A stretch of DNA of 33,867 bases. Origin: Bacteroidetes bacterium 4572_117 (GTDB lineage: Bacteria > Bacteroidota > Bacteroidia > Bacteroidales > NBLH01). How positions within the stretch are numbered: the stretch's first letter is position 1; the number at the start of each line of letters is the position of its first letter. The notes beneath the pieces were generated by a model. That model was given only the letters and a program-made list of their open reading frames with translations. It did no database searches and had not been told where the DNA came from. The DNA is taken from the NCBI GenBank assembly GCA_002084525.1, contig NBLH01000005.1, positions 1 to 33,867 on the forward strand, given 5' to 3'. Below are positions 1 to 8,724 of the stretch, one piece after another. A program made the position numbers and the translations under genes.

Positions 1-1675
1 TTCAGGCAGTTTAATTGTGCGTGGTGGTTCAGTTATTATTGAACAAGATGCTGAAAAATCGGATTACAAAACCGAAATAATTGTTGCTTCAACCGAAGTT
101 TATGGTGGACAAATTATAATTGGTAAATTAAGTAACGCAAAAGTTACCGGCTCAGGTTTTAGGACAGGATCGATAATAATAGAACAGGATGCTGAAAAAT
201 CGACAGATGTTGATACTTCATTAATCGTTAAAACAGGTGGCTCCTTATTATTTGATGCAAGCTTAAACACCGGTTACGACTATTGCCTAAAACTTGGGGC
301 AAATACATATACCACTTTTGAAAACGGGAGCACAATTGACCTTGATGTTACAGAAACAGGAAACCCGAAACCAATATTAATAGGGCAAAATGCTTCATTA
401 CTCGATTTAAATGAAAATAGTGAACTTGCAGCTAAGTTTGAGCATTTGTTTACCTTAAATAAAGCAGAGTTGTTTTCTGTGCCATTCGCAAACCAAAATT
501 CTGAGATATTTACCGTTGATGCGAAAATTAAAACCTGGAGCGAAGCAAATTATGAAATGGATGATTTAACCAACGCACAAACCTTTAATTATATGCAAGG
601 TTTCAGTATAATATATCCAGCTGCCGATTATTTATCTATTACTGAAGGTATATTAAACACTGGTACATTAAGCTTAGGTTTGGAATATACCGATGGTATA
701 AGCATAGACCAAAATGGTTGGAATTTATGTGGGAACCCATATCCAAGTGCAATTGATTGGGAACTGCAAACAGAGCTAGGCAATATTTCATCAACTATAT
801 ACCAATACGATGACATAAGCAAACAGTATAAATTATACCAAAAAGGTGGGCTAGCATTAAATGGTGGCTCTCAGTACGTTAAGCCCGGACAAGGGTTTTT
901 TGTAAGGGCAAGTGGTTCCGGTGCGTCTTTATCGTTAAATAATGATATGAGGCTACATTACGCTGTTGATGGTTCATCTACGAAAGAAACCCCTTCCGAT
1001 TTTTTGAGATTAAAAGTTGAAGGCAACAGTTATTCAGACGAAACCATTATCCGTTTTGTAAATGGTGCCACTAATGGCTATGATGAAGGTACTGATGCAT
1101 ATAAATTGTTATCGCCGGTTACTGATGCCCCTCAATTATTTTCATTGATGGGAAGCGAAAAATCAAAAACCGCAATTAACAGCCTACCGACACATGAGCC
1201 TATAGGAGCTACGGTACAATTATGCTTTAAGGCCGGTGTTGATGGCACTTATAAAATCACAGCTTCAGAATTAAATTTTGAATCATCGGTTGATGTAATT
1301 TTAAAAGACTTAAATGATAACACCACCTATAATTTGAAAACAACTAGCGAGTACAGTTTTAATTACACAACTAGCGATGCCGAGGAACGGTTCGAGCTTA
1401 AATTTGGAGATGGTGCAGTTGGTGTTAATAATCTGGATAACAATAAATTAAAGCTTGATATATATGCATTTGGCGATAATGTTTATATTAAAACTTTTGA
1501 TGATAAAAATTACAAGTATGAGCTATATAACATTAACGGTAAACTTATAAAAAGTAACAATTTAACAAAAAAAGGATTAAATGCCATTAATGTAGCTAAT
1601 TTACCAGGGATTTATATAGTTAAAGTAATTTCAGGCAACAAAATATACCAAAAATCAGTATCATTAGTCAAATAA
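1..1675 (+). CDS. T9SS-exported surface/secreted protein, 5'-truncated by window edge
   Basis: The reading frame is open to the left edge, with in-frame codons before the GTG at 17, so only the last ~555 residues are present and the true start lies outside. The last ~80 residues (from about base 1440) form a type A T9SS sorting domain: a hydrophobic/aromatic strand pattern with ELYNINGKLI, a NLPGIYIVKV-like strand and a final KSVSLVK. Family knowledge: this tail sends proteins through the type IX machinery across the outer membrane, where it is usually removed. The N-terminal part holds two near-identical units (GSVIIEQDAEKS and GSIIIEQDAEKS) about 47 residues apart, and the middle contains GNPYPSAIDW-type surface-protein motifs. 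No catalytic domain is visible, so the cargo function is unknown. A strong terminator follows 24 bp after the stop. Confidence 0.85.
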   Translation, partial: SGSLIVRGGSVIIEQDAEKSDYKTEIIVASTEVYGGQIIIGKLSNAKVTGSGFRTGSIIIEQDAEKSTDVDTSLIVKTGGSLLFDASLNTGYDYCLKLGANTYTTFENGSTIDLDVTETGNPKPILIGQNASLLDLNENSELAAKFEHLFTLNKAELFSVPFANQNSEIFTVDAKIKTWSEANYEMDDLTNAQTFNYMQGFSIIYPAADYLSITEGILNTGTLSLGLEYTDGISIDQNGWNLCGNPYPSAIDWELQTELGNISSTIYQYDDISKQYKLYQKGGLALNGGSQYVKPGQGFFVRASGSGASLSLNNDMRLHYAVDGSSTKETPSDFLRLKVEGNSYSDETIIRFVNGATNGYDEGTDAYKLLSPVTDAPQLFSLMGSEKSKTAINSLPTHEPIGATVQLCFKAGVDGTYKITASELNFESSVDVILKDLNDNTTYNLKTTSEYSFNYTTSDAEERFELKFGDGAVGVNNLDNNKLKLDIYAFGDNVYIKTFDDKNYKYELYNINGKLIKSNNLTKKGLNAINVANLPGIYIVKVISGNKIYQKSVSLVK

Positions 1676-1698
1676 CTATTAATCTCGCTTGTGAATAT

Positions 1699-1733
1699 GG
1701 GAAAGTGGTATAATTCTGCTTTCCCTTTTTTTT
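1699..1733 (+). terminator. Rho-independent terminator of the T9SS cargo gene
   Basis: A perfect 7-bp stem, GGGAAAG (1699-1705) with CTTTCCC (1719-1725), is followed directly by eight T (1726-1733). It lies 24 bp after the stop at 1675. Confidence 0.85.
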
Positions 1734-1952
1734 ATTTCGTAAAACACTAAAGTTACTGGCTAAATAGCCTGATAAACAACACTTTGATTTTTTTTATTTT
1801 ACCTTGGAATTAAAATTTGCATAACAATTGTCGTTTGTAATTGTTGTCATTTGTAAATAATGCATCAAATGAAAAAAATATTTGTAAAATAAATAGAAAA
1901 ATTTTGCATATAATAATTATATTGCAAGCCCTTATATTTGCTAAAAATAATG

Positions 1953-2167
1953 AGCTATGAAGTTTCAGAACTCACAAGAATTAGAAATTTGTAATTTTAA
2001 ATCGCAAACAGTCGTTAATATTTGGGATGAATTGTTAAATTGTTAAACTGTTATATTGTTGTTTTTTAACAATAAAACAATTTAGCAATATTCTCAGTAA
2101 ATTTCCACATACTTGCGATTTATTTTTACATACTAATCATTTTTGTGAGTTCAGAGTTTATAGTTTA
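1953..2167. repeat. Long imperfect inverted repeat (MITE-like or structured leader)
   Basis: Two ~55-nt arms pair across ~105 nt. The best-conserved blocks are GAACTCACAA (1968-1977) with TTGTGAGTTC (2143-2152), and TAAATCGCAA (1998-2007) with TTGCGATTTA (2113-2122), both perfect 10-mers. The blocks are exactly 20 nt apart in each arm, which argues against chance. Between the arms is a low-complexity TTGTTAAA-rich stretch. No ORF is inside. It could be the remnant of a non-autonomous mobile element or a large regulatory hairpin. The -33 box of the next gene's promoter sits inside the right arm. Confidence 0.65.
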
Positions 2168-2173
2168 ACTTTG
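2142..2173 (+). promoter_or_regulatory. Bacteroidota-type promoter of the SpoIIE-phosphatase gene
   Basis: TTTG (2142-2145) is followed after 20 nt by TAACTTTG (2166-2173). This matches the Bacteroidota primary-sigma consensus TTTG-N~19-TAnnTTTG. Transcription would start near 2180, about 55 nt before the ATG. Confidence 0.6.
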
Positions 2174-2233
2174 GTTTAAAAAACGGGAAAAATATGAATT
2201 TTTTATAAATTCAATAAAAATATTAGATTTTAT

Positions 2234-4411
2234 ATGAAAGGTTATACATATATAAGCATTATTTTAACATTTTTGTTTAATTTAAACATTAATGGCCAGC
2301 AAAACCAAACCGATAGCTTAATTACAGCTGCCCTAAAAATGCAGGACGATACAAATAAAATAAATGCATTAAATGATATTGTTTGGAAAATAAAGACAAC
2401 AGATATTGAATCTGCAAAAAGTTTGGGTGAACAAAGCATTGCTTTAGCAGAGGGATTAAATTTCAAAAAAGGTTCAGCTTATGCCAATAAAAACCTTGGG
2501 GTAGTTTATTATTACCAAGGCGATTATGATAAGGCTAAAGAGCTGTATGATATTAGCTTAGAGGCATTTAAAGTAATAGAAGATAAAAAAGGTATTGCCA
2601 TTATGTTACGAAACATTGGTAACATTTACGATCAGGAAGGGAATACAAAAGTAGCTTTAGATTATTTCCTTAAAAGTTTGGCCTTACGCGAAGAAATTGG
2701 CGACAAAAAAGGTGTTGCAGCAGTTAATGCAGCTATTGGCCTTGTTTACGATAAATCGGATGAAAAAGAGCAAGCATTAGGTTATTTTGATAAGGCACTA
2801 AAAAGTTATACCGATTTAAATAACCAGAAAGGTATTGCAAAAATGAATTTTTATTTGGCCAATACATTTTATAATAAATTCCAAGATAACAAAGATACTG
2901 ACCTACCCGACTCTAATAGCTTAAATAAAGCTGAACACAACTTAATTGAAGCACAATCTATTTTTGAAGAAATAAACGATACAAGATATATTGCAAGCAT
3001 ATACGAAATGCTGGGTTTAGTATATATGGACAAAAATTTATCTAAAATATCATTATCATACCTAAACAAAAGCCTTGAATTAAGAATTAAAATGGGTAAT
3101 AAATTTGGGATGGCAAACGGATACATTAATTTAGGTAATTACTACAAAGACAAAAATGTAAAAAAAGCACTAAAACACTATCAAAAAGCATTGGATTTAT
3201 CTATTGAAATTAATGCCAACGGAACAAGGAGAAATGCATACAGTGGGCTTGCAGTTTCTTATTTTCAATTAAAAAAAACTAGCAAGGCATATACAAACTT
3301 GTTAAATTTCATTAATCTGAAAGACAGCCTCCAGAATGAAGATAACACAAAGAAAATGACCCAGTTGGCTATGCAGTACGATTTTGATAAAAAAGAAAAA
3401 TTACAAGAAGCCGAACAGCAAAAAAAGGATGCAATACAGAAAGAACGCCTAAAACAGCAACAAATGATTACTTCTTTTTTTGTTGTCGGGTTTTTGCTTA
3501 TGTTGGTACTTGCATTTTTCATTTATAAAAGTTACCGTACCAAACAAAAAACGAATATATTACTCGAAGAAAAAAATCAGACTTTACAACGGCAAAAAGA
3601 TAAAATTGCTGAACAAAATAAAAACATTACCGATAGTATAAAATATGCACAGCGCATACAGAGTGCTTTACTGCCGCCAAACGAGTTTTTTCAAGAAAAA
3701 TTAATTGATTATTTTATCATTTATCGCCCACGGGATATAGTTAGCGGCGATTTTTACTGGGCAACTGAAAAACATGGTAAAATTATACTTGGAGCAGCTG
3801 ATTGTACAGGGCATGGCGTTCCAGGTGCGTTTATGAGCATGTTGGGTATTTCTTTCCTAAACGAAATTGTAAACAAATACAATCCTGACGAAGGCAAACC
3901 TATGCGTGCCAATATAGTTTTAAATTATTTGAGGCATGCGGTAAAAACTTCGCTGCGCCAAACCGGGGAAGATGACGAAGCAAAAGATGGGATGGATATG
4001 GCTTTGGTAATTATTGACAAAGAGAACAACAAGGTTCAATATGCCGGGGCACATAACCCTTTATTTTTATTACGTAATGGCGAACTGATTAAGTATAAGG
4101 CAGATAGCATGCCAGTAGGTATTTATATCCGTGAAAAAGAATCATTTACCAACCATGAAATTGATGTTCAAGAGGGAGATACTATTTATATGTTTTCTGA
4201 TGGGTATGTTGATCAATTTGGTGGTAAAAACGGGAAAAAATATATGATTTCAAGATTACGAAAATTAATACTTGCCAACTACACCAAACCAATGGGCGAA
4301 CAAAAGGAAATTTTTGAAACAGAATTAGACAACTGGATAAACTACCCTAACCCAACAGACGAACAATATCAACAAATTGATGATATACTGTTTATTGGTT
4401 TTAGGATATAA
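2234..4411 (+). CDS. Signal-peptide TPR protein with transmembrane helix and SpoIIE-type PP2C phosphatase domain
   Basis: 725 residues. The order is: a signal peptide (residues ~1-21, ending near NGQQ); six to eight TPR repeats (~40-380) with typical LGxVYYxQGDYDKA and ALDYFLKSL patterns; a charged coiled-coil stretch; one transmembrane helix (~412-432); a second coiled coil; and a SpoIIE-type PP2C serine phosphatase domain (~490-725). Metal-binding acids are visible in RDIVSGDFYW (D506), ADCTGHGVPG (D523) and FSDGYVDQFGG (D656), so the enzyme looks intact. Inferred role: extracytoplasmic TPRs sense a partner and control a cytoplasmic phosphatase, probably acting on a phosphorylated anti-sigma antagonist. 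No such partner gene lies next to it. A decayed copy of the same C-terminal domain lies at 13525-13804. Confidence 0.9.
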   Translation: MKGYTYISIILTFLFNLNINGQQNQTDSLITAALKMQDDTNKINALNDIVWKIKTTDIESAKSLGEQSIALAEGLNFKKGSAYANKNLGVVYYYQGDYDKAKELYDISLEAFKVIEDKKGIAIMLRNIGNIYDQEGNTKVALDYFLKSLALREEIGDKKGVAAVNAAIGLVYDKSDEKEQALGYFDKALKSYTDLNNQKGIAKMNFYLANTFYNKFQDNKDTDLPDSNSLNKAEHNLIEAQSIFEEINDTRYIASIYEMLGLVYMDKNLSKISLSYLNKSLELRIKMGNKFGMANGYINLGNYYKDKNVKKALKHYQKALDLSIEINANGTRRNAYSGLAVSYFQLKKTSKAYTNLLNFINLKDSLQNEDNTKKMTQLAMQYDFDKKEKLQEAEQQKKDAIQKERLKQQQMITSFFVVGFLLMLVLAFFIYKSYRTKQKTNILLEEKNQTLQRQKDKIAEQNKNITDSIKYAQRIQSALLPPNEFFQEKLIDYFIIYRPRDIVSGDFYWATEKHGKIILGAADCTGHGVPGAFMSMLGISFLNEIVNKYNPDEGKPMRANIVLNYLRHAVKTSLRQTGEDDEAKDGMDMALVIIDKENNKVQYAGAHNPLFLLRNGELIKYKADSMPVGIYIREKESFTNHEIDVQEGDTIYMFSDGYVDQFGGKNGKKYMISRLRKLILANYTKPMGEQKEIFETELDNWINYPNPTDEQYQQIDDILFIGFRI

Positions 4412-4560
4412 ACACCCAGACAAAATTAATTGTATATTCACTTTTACGCAACTTGCATATTGTAAGATATTTGCACCAGTGCGTAAGCAACATTAAATAG
4501 CACTTAGTGCTTATTAACATTTATTAAGAAGCCTTTAACTATTTTAACAGAAACTTGCTT

Positions 4561-4661
4561 TACTTTTGTACCATACAAAAAAGGAAAAAGTTTTTTCATA
4601 AATAGTTTTAGGTTAGTAATTAGGTTAATAATACAGGCGGGAGTGGTTACCCGCCTTTTTT
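4561..4661 (+). ncRNA. Candidate small RNA transcription unit (promoter plus terminator, no ORF)
   Basis: TACTTTTG (4561-4568) is a perfect match to the Bacteroidota -7 box TAnnTTTG. The -33 box is poor (TTTA at 4534-4537). About 70 nt downstream lies a rho-independent terminator: GGCGGG (4636-4641), loop AGTGGTTA, CCCGCC (4650-4655), then six T. The transcript of ~85 nt would have no start codon followed by a usable ORF. I infer an independently transcribed small RNA. I cannot name the family from memory; a flavo-1-like RNA is one option. The alternative is a terminator read from the phosphatase gene 225 nt upstream. Confidence 0.4.
4636..4661 (+). terminator. Rho-independent terminator overlapping the comB stop
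   Basis: A 6-bp GC-only stem (GGCGGG/CCCGCC) is followed by TTTTTT on the plus strand. The comB stop codon (minus strand, 4647-4649) lies in the loop. The minus strand lacks a T-run after the hairpin, so it acts mainly on plus-strand transcripts. Confidence 0.8.
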
Positions 4662-5399
4662 ATTTATAAATTTTCCATTTTCAAGCATAGGTAAAGCATC
4701 TGTTACATCCATTTTTAAGCAATATCGGATATCATTACCAAGATTGCTGATTATATTTTTAAACCGCATTGATTGATCCATTATAAAACCGAACAAATCG
4801 TCTTCTGCAAGGCTATAAATTAGTTTTGCATGATTTGCAGAATCGGAAGGATGTTCAAAACTACTATATTTTTCCAGCCCGGCTGCCAATTTCCCGGCAA
4901 AAAGGGTATCTTCAACGCTAACATTACCTTTCCAACCTGAGCAAAGCAACAAAATATTTTTATTTGCCGATATTAAATAATCAAACAACACTTTATAATT
5001 AACAAATGCACCAACAATGATTTCTGTTCCAGTATTTTCTTTAAGTTTTTCAGAAATAAGGCTAATGGTTTTTGTGCCATTTGTTGTTGTAATAGCAAGT
5101 TTTTTACTTTTTAACCCCGGTGTCATAAAACTAAGCGGCGAGTTGCCCATGTCAAAACCTTCAAGCTTATCGCCACCACGTTCACCGGCTGTTATATATC
5201 CCTTATTTTTATAATCAATGGCTAATTCCACATCAGCAAAGGTAATTATTTCGTCAACTCCATAATGTAATGCCGTACATATAGTTGTACTGGCTCTAAT
5301 TATATCAATTATAACAATAATAGTATTATCTGTCTTAAAATTCCCAATTAAGTCAGGACTTAAGCAAACATCAAGTTTTAGTTTTTCAGTTTTTGTCAT
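4647..5399 (-). CDS. comB: 2-phosphosulfolactate phosphatase (ComB family)
   Basis: 250 residues, the usual ComB length. Family signatures are all present: IDIIRASTTI (D32, R35), AGERGG (71-76), GFDMGNSP (81-88) and TTTNGT (104-109). Known reaction of the family: 2-phospho-3-sulfolactate to 3-sulfolactate with release of phosphate. It was first described in methanogen coenzyme M synthesis but is common in bacteria without coenzyme M, where sulfolactate or sulfonate metabolism (including sulfonolipids) is suspected. No comA, comC or other sulfonate gene is visible here. It lies 38 nt downstream of gcvT on the same strand, so it is probably co-transcribed. The ATG is embedded in a GTCATT-type repeat tract. 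The identity is firm; the pathway is inference. Confidence 0.9.
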   Translation of the reverse strand: MTKTEKLKLDVCLSPDLIGNFKTDNTIIVIIDIIRASTTICTALHYGVDEIITFADVELAIDYKNKGYITAGERGGDKLEGFDMGNSPLSFMTPGLKSKKLAITTTNGTKTISLISEKLKENTGTEIIVGAFVNYKVLFDYLISANKNILLLCSGWKGNVSVEDTLFAGKLAAGLEKYSSFEHPSDSANHAKLIYSLAEDDLFGFIMDQSMRFKNIISNLGNDIRYCLKMDVTDALPMLENGKFINKKGG

Positions 5400-5437
5400 T
5401 TAGTCATTGGTCATTTGGTCATTAGCCAGTTAGCCAG
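5397..5437. repeat. Short GTCATT(N) tandem repeat between gcvT and comB
   Basis: Degenerate 7-8-mers run in tandem: GTCATTTA, GTCATTG, GTCATTTG, GTCATTA, GCCAGTTA, GCCAGCTA. They fill the 38-nt spacer and include the comB start codon. Related units recur at 24514-24597. Confidence 0.6.
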
Positions 5438-6526
5438 CTAACCTTTATAAAAAGGGAGCTTAATAATTTTTGCTTTCACTTTTTTATTCCTGATTTTGAT
5501 GAAAATTTCTGTATCAAGCTTCAAATGGCCGGCTTTGATATAACCCATACCAATACCTTTTTTCAAGCTCGGCGACATTGTACCTGATGTTACAATCCCT
5601 AAATAATTACCTTCTGCATCAACAATTTCATAGCCCTTTCTTGGTATCCCCCTATCAATTAATTCAAAAGCTTTTAACCTTCTAACTATTGGCTCTTCTT
5701 TTTGTTTGGCAAGAATATCCCTATCAATAAAATTATTCCCATCTACAAATTTTGTTATCCACCCTAAACCTGCCTCAATAGGCGATGTAGTATCATCAAT
5801 ATCGTTCCCATACAGACAATAACCCATCTCTAGCCTCAATGTGTCGCGGGCTGCCAAACCAATTGGTTTAATATCTTCTTCTTTACCTGCTTCAAAAATA
5901 GCATCCCATATTTTACCGGCATCGCTGTTGTACATATATAATTCGAAGCCTCCAGAGCCCGTATAGCCTGTAGCTGAGATAATTACATTTTCAACATCGG
6001 CAATTTTACCAACAACAAAAGTGTAAAACTTTATTTGCGATAAGTCAATGTCAGTTAATTTTTGTAGTACTTTTATGGCAAGCGGTCCCTGAATTGCCAA
6101 CTGGGCTGTTTTATCCGAAGCGTTTTCAAGCTCGGCACCATCAGTATTTTGTTCATTCAACCAGTCCCAATCTTTTTCAATATTAGATGCATTTACGACC
6201 AGTAAATATTTTTCATCTTCAAAATGATATACAATCAAATCGTCGACAATACCCCCTTTACCGTTTGGGAAACAAGAATACTGTGCCAAACCCGGTGCCA
6301 GTGCCGCAACATTATTTGTTGTAACTTTTTGGACAAAATTAAAAGCTTTTGGCCCTTTTACCCATATTTCGCCCATATGCGAAACATCAAAAACCCCTAC
6401 CCCATTACGTACCGCTAAATGTTCATTGGTAACACCTGTGTACTCAACAGGCATGTTATAGCCAGCAAATGGTACTAATTTGGCACCAAATTCTTTGTGA
6501 TATTTTAAAAATACAGTTTCTTTCAT
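5438..6526 (-). CDS. gcvT: Aminomethyltransferase (glycine cleavage system T protein)
   Basis: 362 residues, the standard T-protein length. Recognisable blocks are [13 protein letters not shown] (~17-29), [16 protein letters not shown] (~39-54), the folate-site loop [15 protein letters not shown] with D95/D96, an [13 protein letters not shown] block mid-protein, and KKGIGMGYI near the C-terminus. It transfers the aminomethyl group from lipoyl-H-protein to tetrahydrofolate, giving methylene-THF and ammonia, in the cytoplasm. No gcvH or gcvP is beside it; scattered gcv genes are usual in Bacteroidota. The ATG at 6526 agrees with the family N-terminus ([15 protein letters not shown]-like). It heads a probable two-gene operon with comB. 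Confidence 0.95.
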   Translation of the reverse strand: MKETVFLKYHKEFGAKLVPFAGYNMPVEYTGVTNEHLAVRNGVGVFDVSHMGEIWVKGPKAFNFVQKVTTNNVAALAPGLAQYSCFPNGKGGIVDDLIVYHFEDEKYLLVVNASNIEKDWDWLNEQNTDGAELENASDKTAQLAIQGPLAIKVLQKLTDIDLSQIKFYTFVVGKIADVENVIISATGYTGSGGFELYMYNSDAGKIWDAIFEAGKEEDIKPIGLAARDTLRLEMGYCLYGNDIDDTTSPIEAGLGWITKFVDGNNFIDRDILAKQKEEPIVRRLKAFELIDRGIPRKGYEIVDAEGNYLGIVTSGTMSPSLKKGIGMGYIKAGHLKLDTEIFIKIRNKKVKAKIIKLPFYKG

Positions 6527-7029
6527 AAGTTTATGATTTAATTATTATAATTTCCGTATTACTAAAAATATTTTGATGGATATTTCAAAAAATAAAAACA
6601 AAGGTAAATAATCATTAAATTAAAATAGATGTTAAACATCATAAATGCAATATAATTTCTTTATATTTATAACAAATAATATCAAAAACGATGCATAATT
6701 ATGGCGTATTGCGGTTGAAAATTTGACTAAAAAAATAATCTGCCCAATGTTTATTTCAAAATAATTAAGTTTATTGCTTTTATACAATATTACTTGACTT
6801 GTTTACGATAAACCCGTAAATTTACTAGATATTACTATTTCTAAGAAAGTCACATCACCTAATTTCAATTTTTTATTTAGAAAATGAGTATCACACAGAT
6901 AATTTTTTCTGGTACTTTGTAGGTATTTTACTACCATTTGCCAATTAATTGTTTGCCACCCCTCATAGATAATAAAATACGTAAATTAATTAGTTTAGAA
7001 CTTATGTCTAATTTAGAAAGGAGAGTATT
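6527..7029. other. Intergenic region between divergent genes
   Basis: About 500 bp of AT-rich sequence separates gcvT (minus) from the orphan gene at 7030 (plus). Apart from the possible gcvT -7 box and the ribosome site next to 7030 I see no gene, clear hairpin or repeat. Confidence 0.5.
6599..6606 (-). promoter_or_regulatory. Possible -7 box for gcvT-comB
   Basis: On the minus strand this reads TACCTTTG, fitting TAnnTTTG, about 73 nt before the gcvT ATG. I do not see a good -33 TTTG at the expected distance, so the promoter is tentative. Confidence 0.35.
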
Positions 7030-7047
7030 ATGAGAAAAAGAAAGGAG
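7017..7047 (+). promoter_or_regulatory. Two successive strong Shine-Dalgarno sites
   Basis: AAAGGAG at 7017-7023 precedes the ATG at 7030, and AAAGGAG at 7041-7047 precedes a second in-frame ATG at 7057. The surrounding bases are also alike (GAAAGGAGAGTATTATGA versus GAAAGGAGAGTGTTAGGA), as if a ~25-bp block had been duplicated. Strong Shine-Dalgarno sites are rare in Bacteroidota, so two in a row are notable. Confidence 0.65.
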
Positions 7048-8388
7048 AGTGTTAGGATGTCAGAAAATGAATGTTGCCCTAATCTGGAGAAACAGCCCAT
7101 CTGTGACTCGTTAAGATTTCGTTACCAATTACCATTCTTTCCCATTATTAAAGGGATGAAAAGTGGTATTCCTGTGGATGTCATATTGTATTTTGAACTT
7201 GTACGTTGCTCTGGGCCACTGGTTATTGGTGATCCGATTTATTCAATAACTCTTTTGCCGGGTGAACGTGTAAAATTATTTACAAGCGACCGGCACACAA
7301 AATGGTCATACGATAGTGAATCAAAGCTTTCATATCGACATCAAACAACATCTGAGGAATCATACTTTGCTGCTGGTATGGCAGAGGCAATAAGTAATTT
7401 AACCATCAATGAAAGCGGATCTAGTCAGTCTTCATACGAAGACTCATGGGCTGAAGGCGGAGGCGGTGCAAGCTTTTCATTTCTTGGGTTGATAAAAGTG
7501 GGTGGGGGCGGCAGTGGAGGTTCTTACGATTCAGAATCTGCATCTAGCTTCAGCCATAGCTTATCACGGCATGCAGAATCTGCTTCGAGATATGTGGCAG
7601 CAAGTGTCAGGGCTAAAAGCACAACCTCAATTGGTGAAGTTGAACAAAGGCAACATGCTGAGGGTGAGACAGAAGCCCACTATGAATCTGCTTCAAGAGT
7701 ATTTAGCAATCCCAACAAATGTAGGGCAGTTACCTATTTATTCCATAAAATCAATAAGGTTCAGAATGTCCATTTTAAATTAGTAGCAGTTGAAAGAAGG
7801 GTGGCAGACCCAAAAGCACCAACTGGGGCCTATCAGCGTACACCTGTAGATACAACAGGCAGGCTTTCTGTAAAACCTGAAATTATATCTGCTGCAAGCA
7901 AAGAACGACTAGAAAAAGAGGCAATTGCCCGCACCAGTGCATCGGAGCGTCAACAATTGACAACATCAGCTATTAGTTTACAGCAAGCAGGCCTTTTGGC
8001 GGCAGCATCCTATAAAACTGCCCAAACAGTATTTGAACGTGGATATCCAACTTATGATAAAGACACGCGTAAAGCTGCTATTGAAGCAGTAGACAGAGAA
8101 CTTATTAGTGACGGGATATTAGATGAAAAAACACGTGAACCCTCTGATCGGTTTGTGAAATCCTTGTTTTGGGAAAGAAAAGAAATTCTACCAACGCCAG
8201 GTGTCATTGTTAAAGGTTGCCTTGATGAATGTGCTACATGCGAACCTAGCCTGATAAAGGAAATTAAATTAGATTTAAAGCGCAAAAAGCTTGAAAATGA
8301 TTTACTTAAACGACAGATTGAATTATTGGATAAATCAAATGAATACAATTGTTATGAAGATGAACCTACATTTGATAATGAGCTTTAA
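7030..8388 (+). CDS. Uncharacterised Gly/Ser-rich protein with Cys-rich, coiled-coil C-terminus
   Basis: I do not recognise a named family. 452 residues from the first ATG, 443 from the second at 7057, which I slightly favour because the first nine residues look like translated ribosome-site sequence. There is no signal peptide or membrane helix. Residues ~30-100 look like a compact beta domain (LLPGERVKLFTSDRHTKW). Residues ~135-175 are Gly/Ser-rich, followed by a Ser/Glu/His/Ala segment rich in amphipathic repeats (~175-225), then NPNKCRAVTYLF. After ~280 it becomes helical. Near the end C397, C401 and C404 form a C-x3-C-x2-C cluster followed by a coiled coil (~408-445). The downstream hydrolase gene is co-directional, 336 bp away. 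A structural, toxin or scaffold role is possible but unproven. Confidence 0.8.
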   Translation: MRKRKESVRMSENECCPNLEKQPICDSLRFRYQLPFFPIIKGMKSGIPVDVILYFELVRCSGPLVIGDPIYSITLLPGERVKLFTSDRHTKWSYDSESKLSYRHQTTSEESYFAAGMAEAISNLTINESGSSQSSYEDSWAEGGGGASFSFLGLIKVGGGGSGGSYDSESASSFSHSLSRHAESASRYVAASVRAKSTTSIGEVEQRQHAEGETEAHYESASRVFSNPNKCRAVTYLFHKINKVQNVHFKLVAVERRVADPKAPTGAYQRTPVDTTGRLSVKPEIISAASKERLEKEAIARTSASERQQLTTSAISLQQAGLLAAASYKTAQTVFERGYPTYDKDTRKAAIEAVDRELISDGILDEKTREPSDRFVKSLFWERKEILPTPGVIVKGCLDECATCEPSLIKEIKLDLKRKKLENDLLKRQIELLDKSNEYNCYEDEPTFDNEL

Positions 8389-8724
8389 TCTGAATAAAAT
8401 TATTTGTCCATAATTCTAGGCAATTGTGTTTAAAATAAAGCAAATATCGTTTTGCTACAATCCGGAATGGATAAAGTAAAAATCTGAAAATACAGTTTTT
8501 ATATAAACGAACGTGTCACAGCAATGCTATGCAGGGTATTTTATAACAAACTTTACGATGATTGTATCCAAAAAAATTTAAACCCGATTGCCCTGAAATT
8601 TATATGAGTAATTTGGATTATTAGCATATAACTTGTAAATTGCAGCAAACAAAATATTCTAATATTGAGCTTGAAAATGCCGGTTGCATCTTATTGCTGC
8701 AAATGGTGAAAAGCATACAACAAT
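8389..8724. other. Gap between orphan gene and hydrolase gene
   Basis: 336 bp without a supported gene. A short open stretch (8492-8607, minimal ATG at 8525) reads protein-like but has only ~27 codons after its ATG and no ribosome site. No terminator or promoter stands out. Confidence 0.4.

Larger units (their letters stand above)
1734..2233. other. Intergenic region with inverted repeat and promoter
   Basis: There is no credible gene in this very AT-rich 500-bp gap. The right half contains the long imperfect inverted repeat (1953-2167) and the promoter of the phosphatase gene (2142-2173), listed separately. The stretch 1740-1950 shows nothing I can name. Confidence 0.6.
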
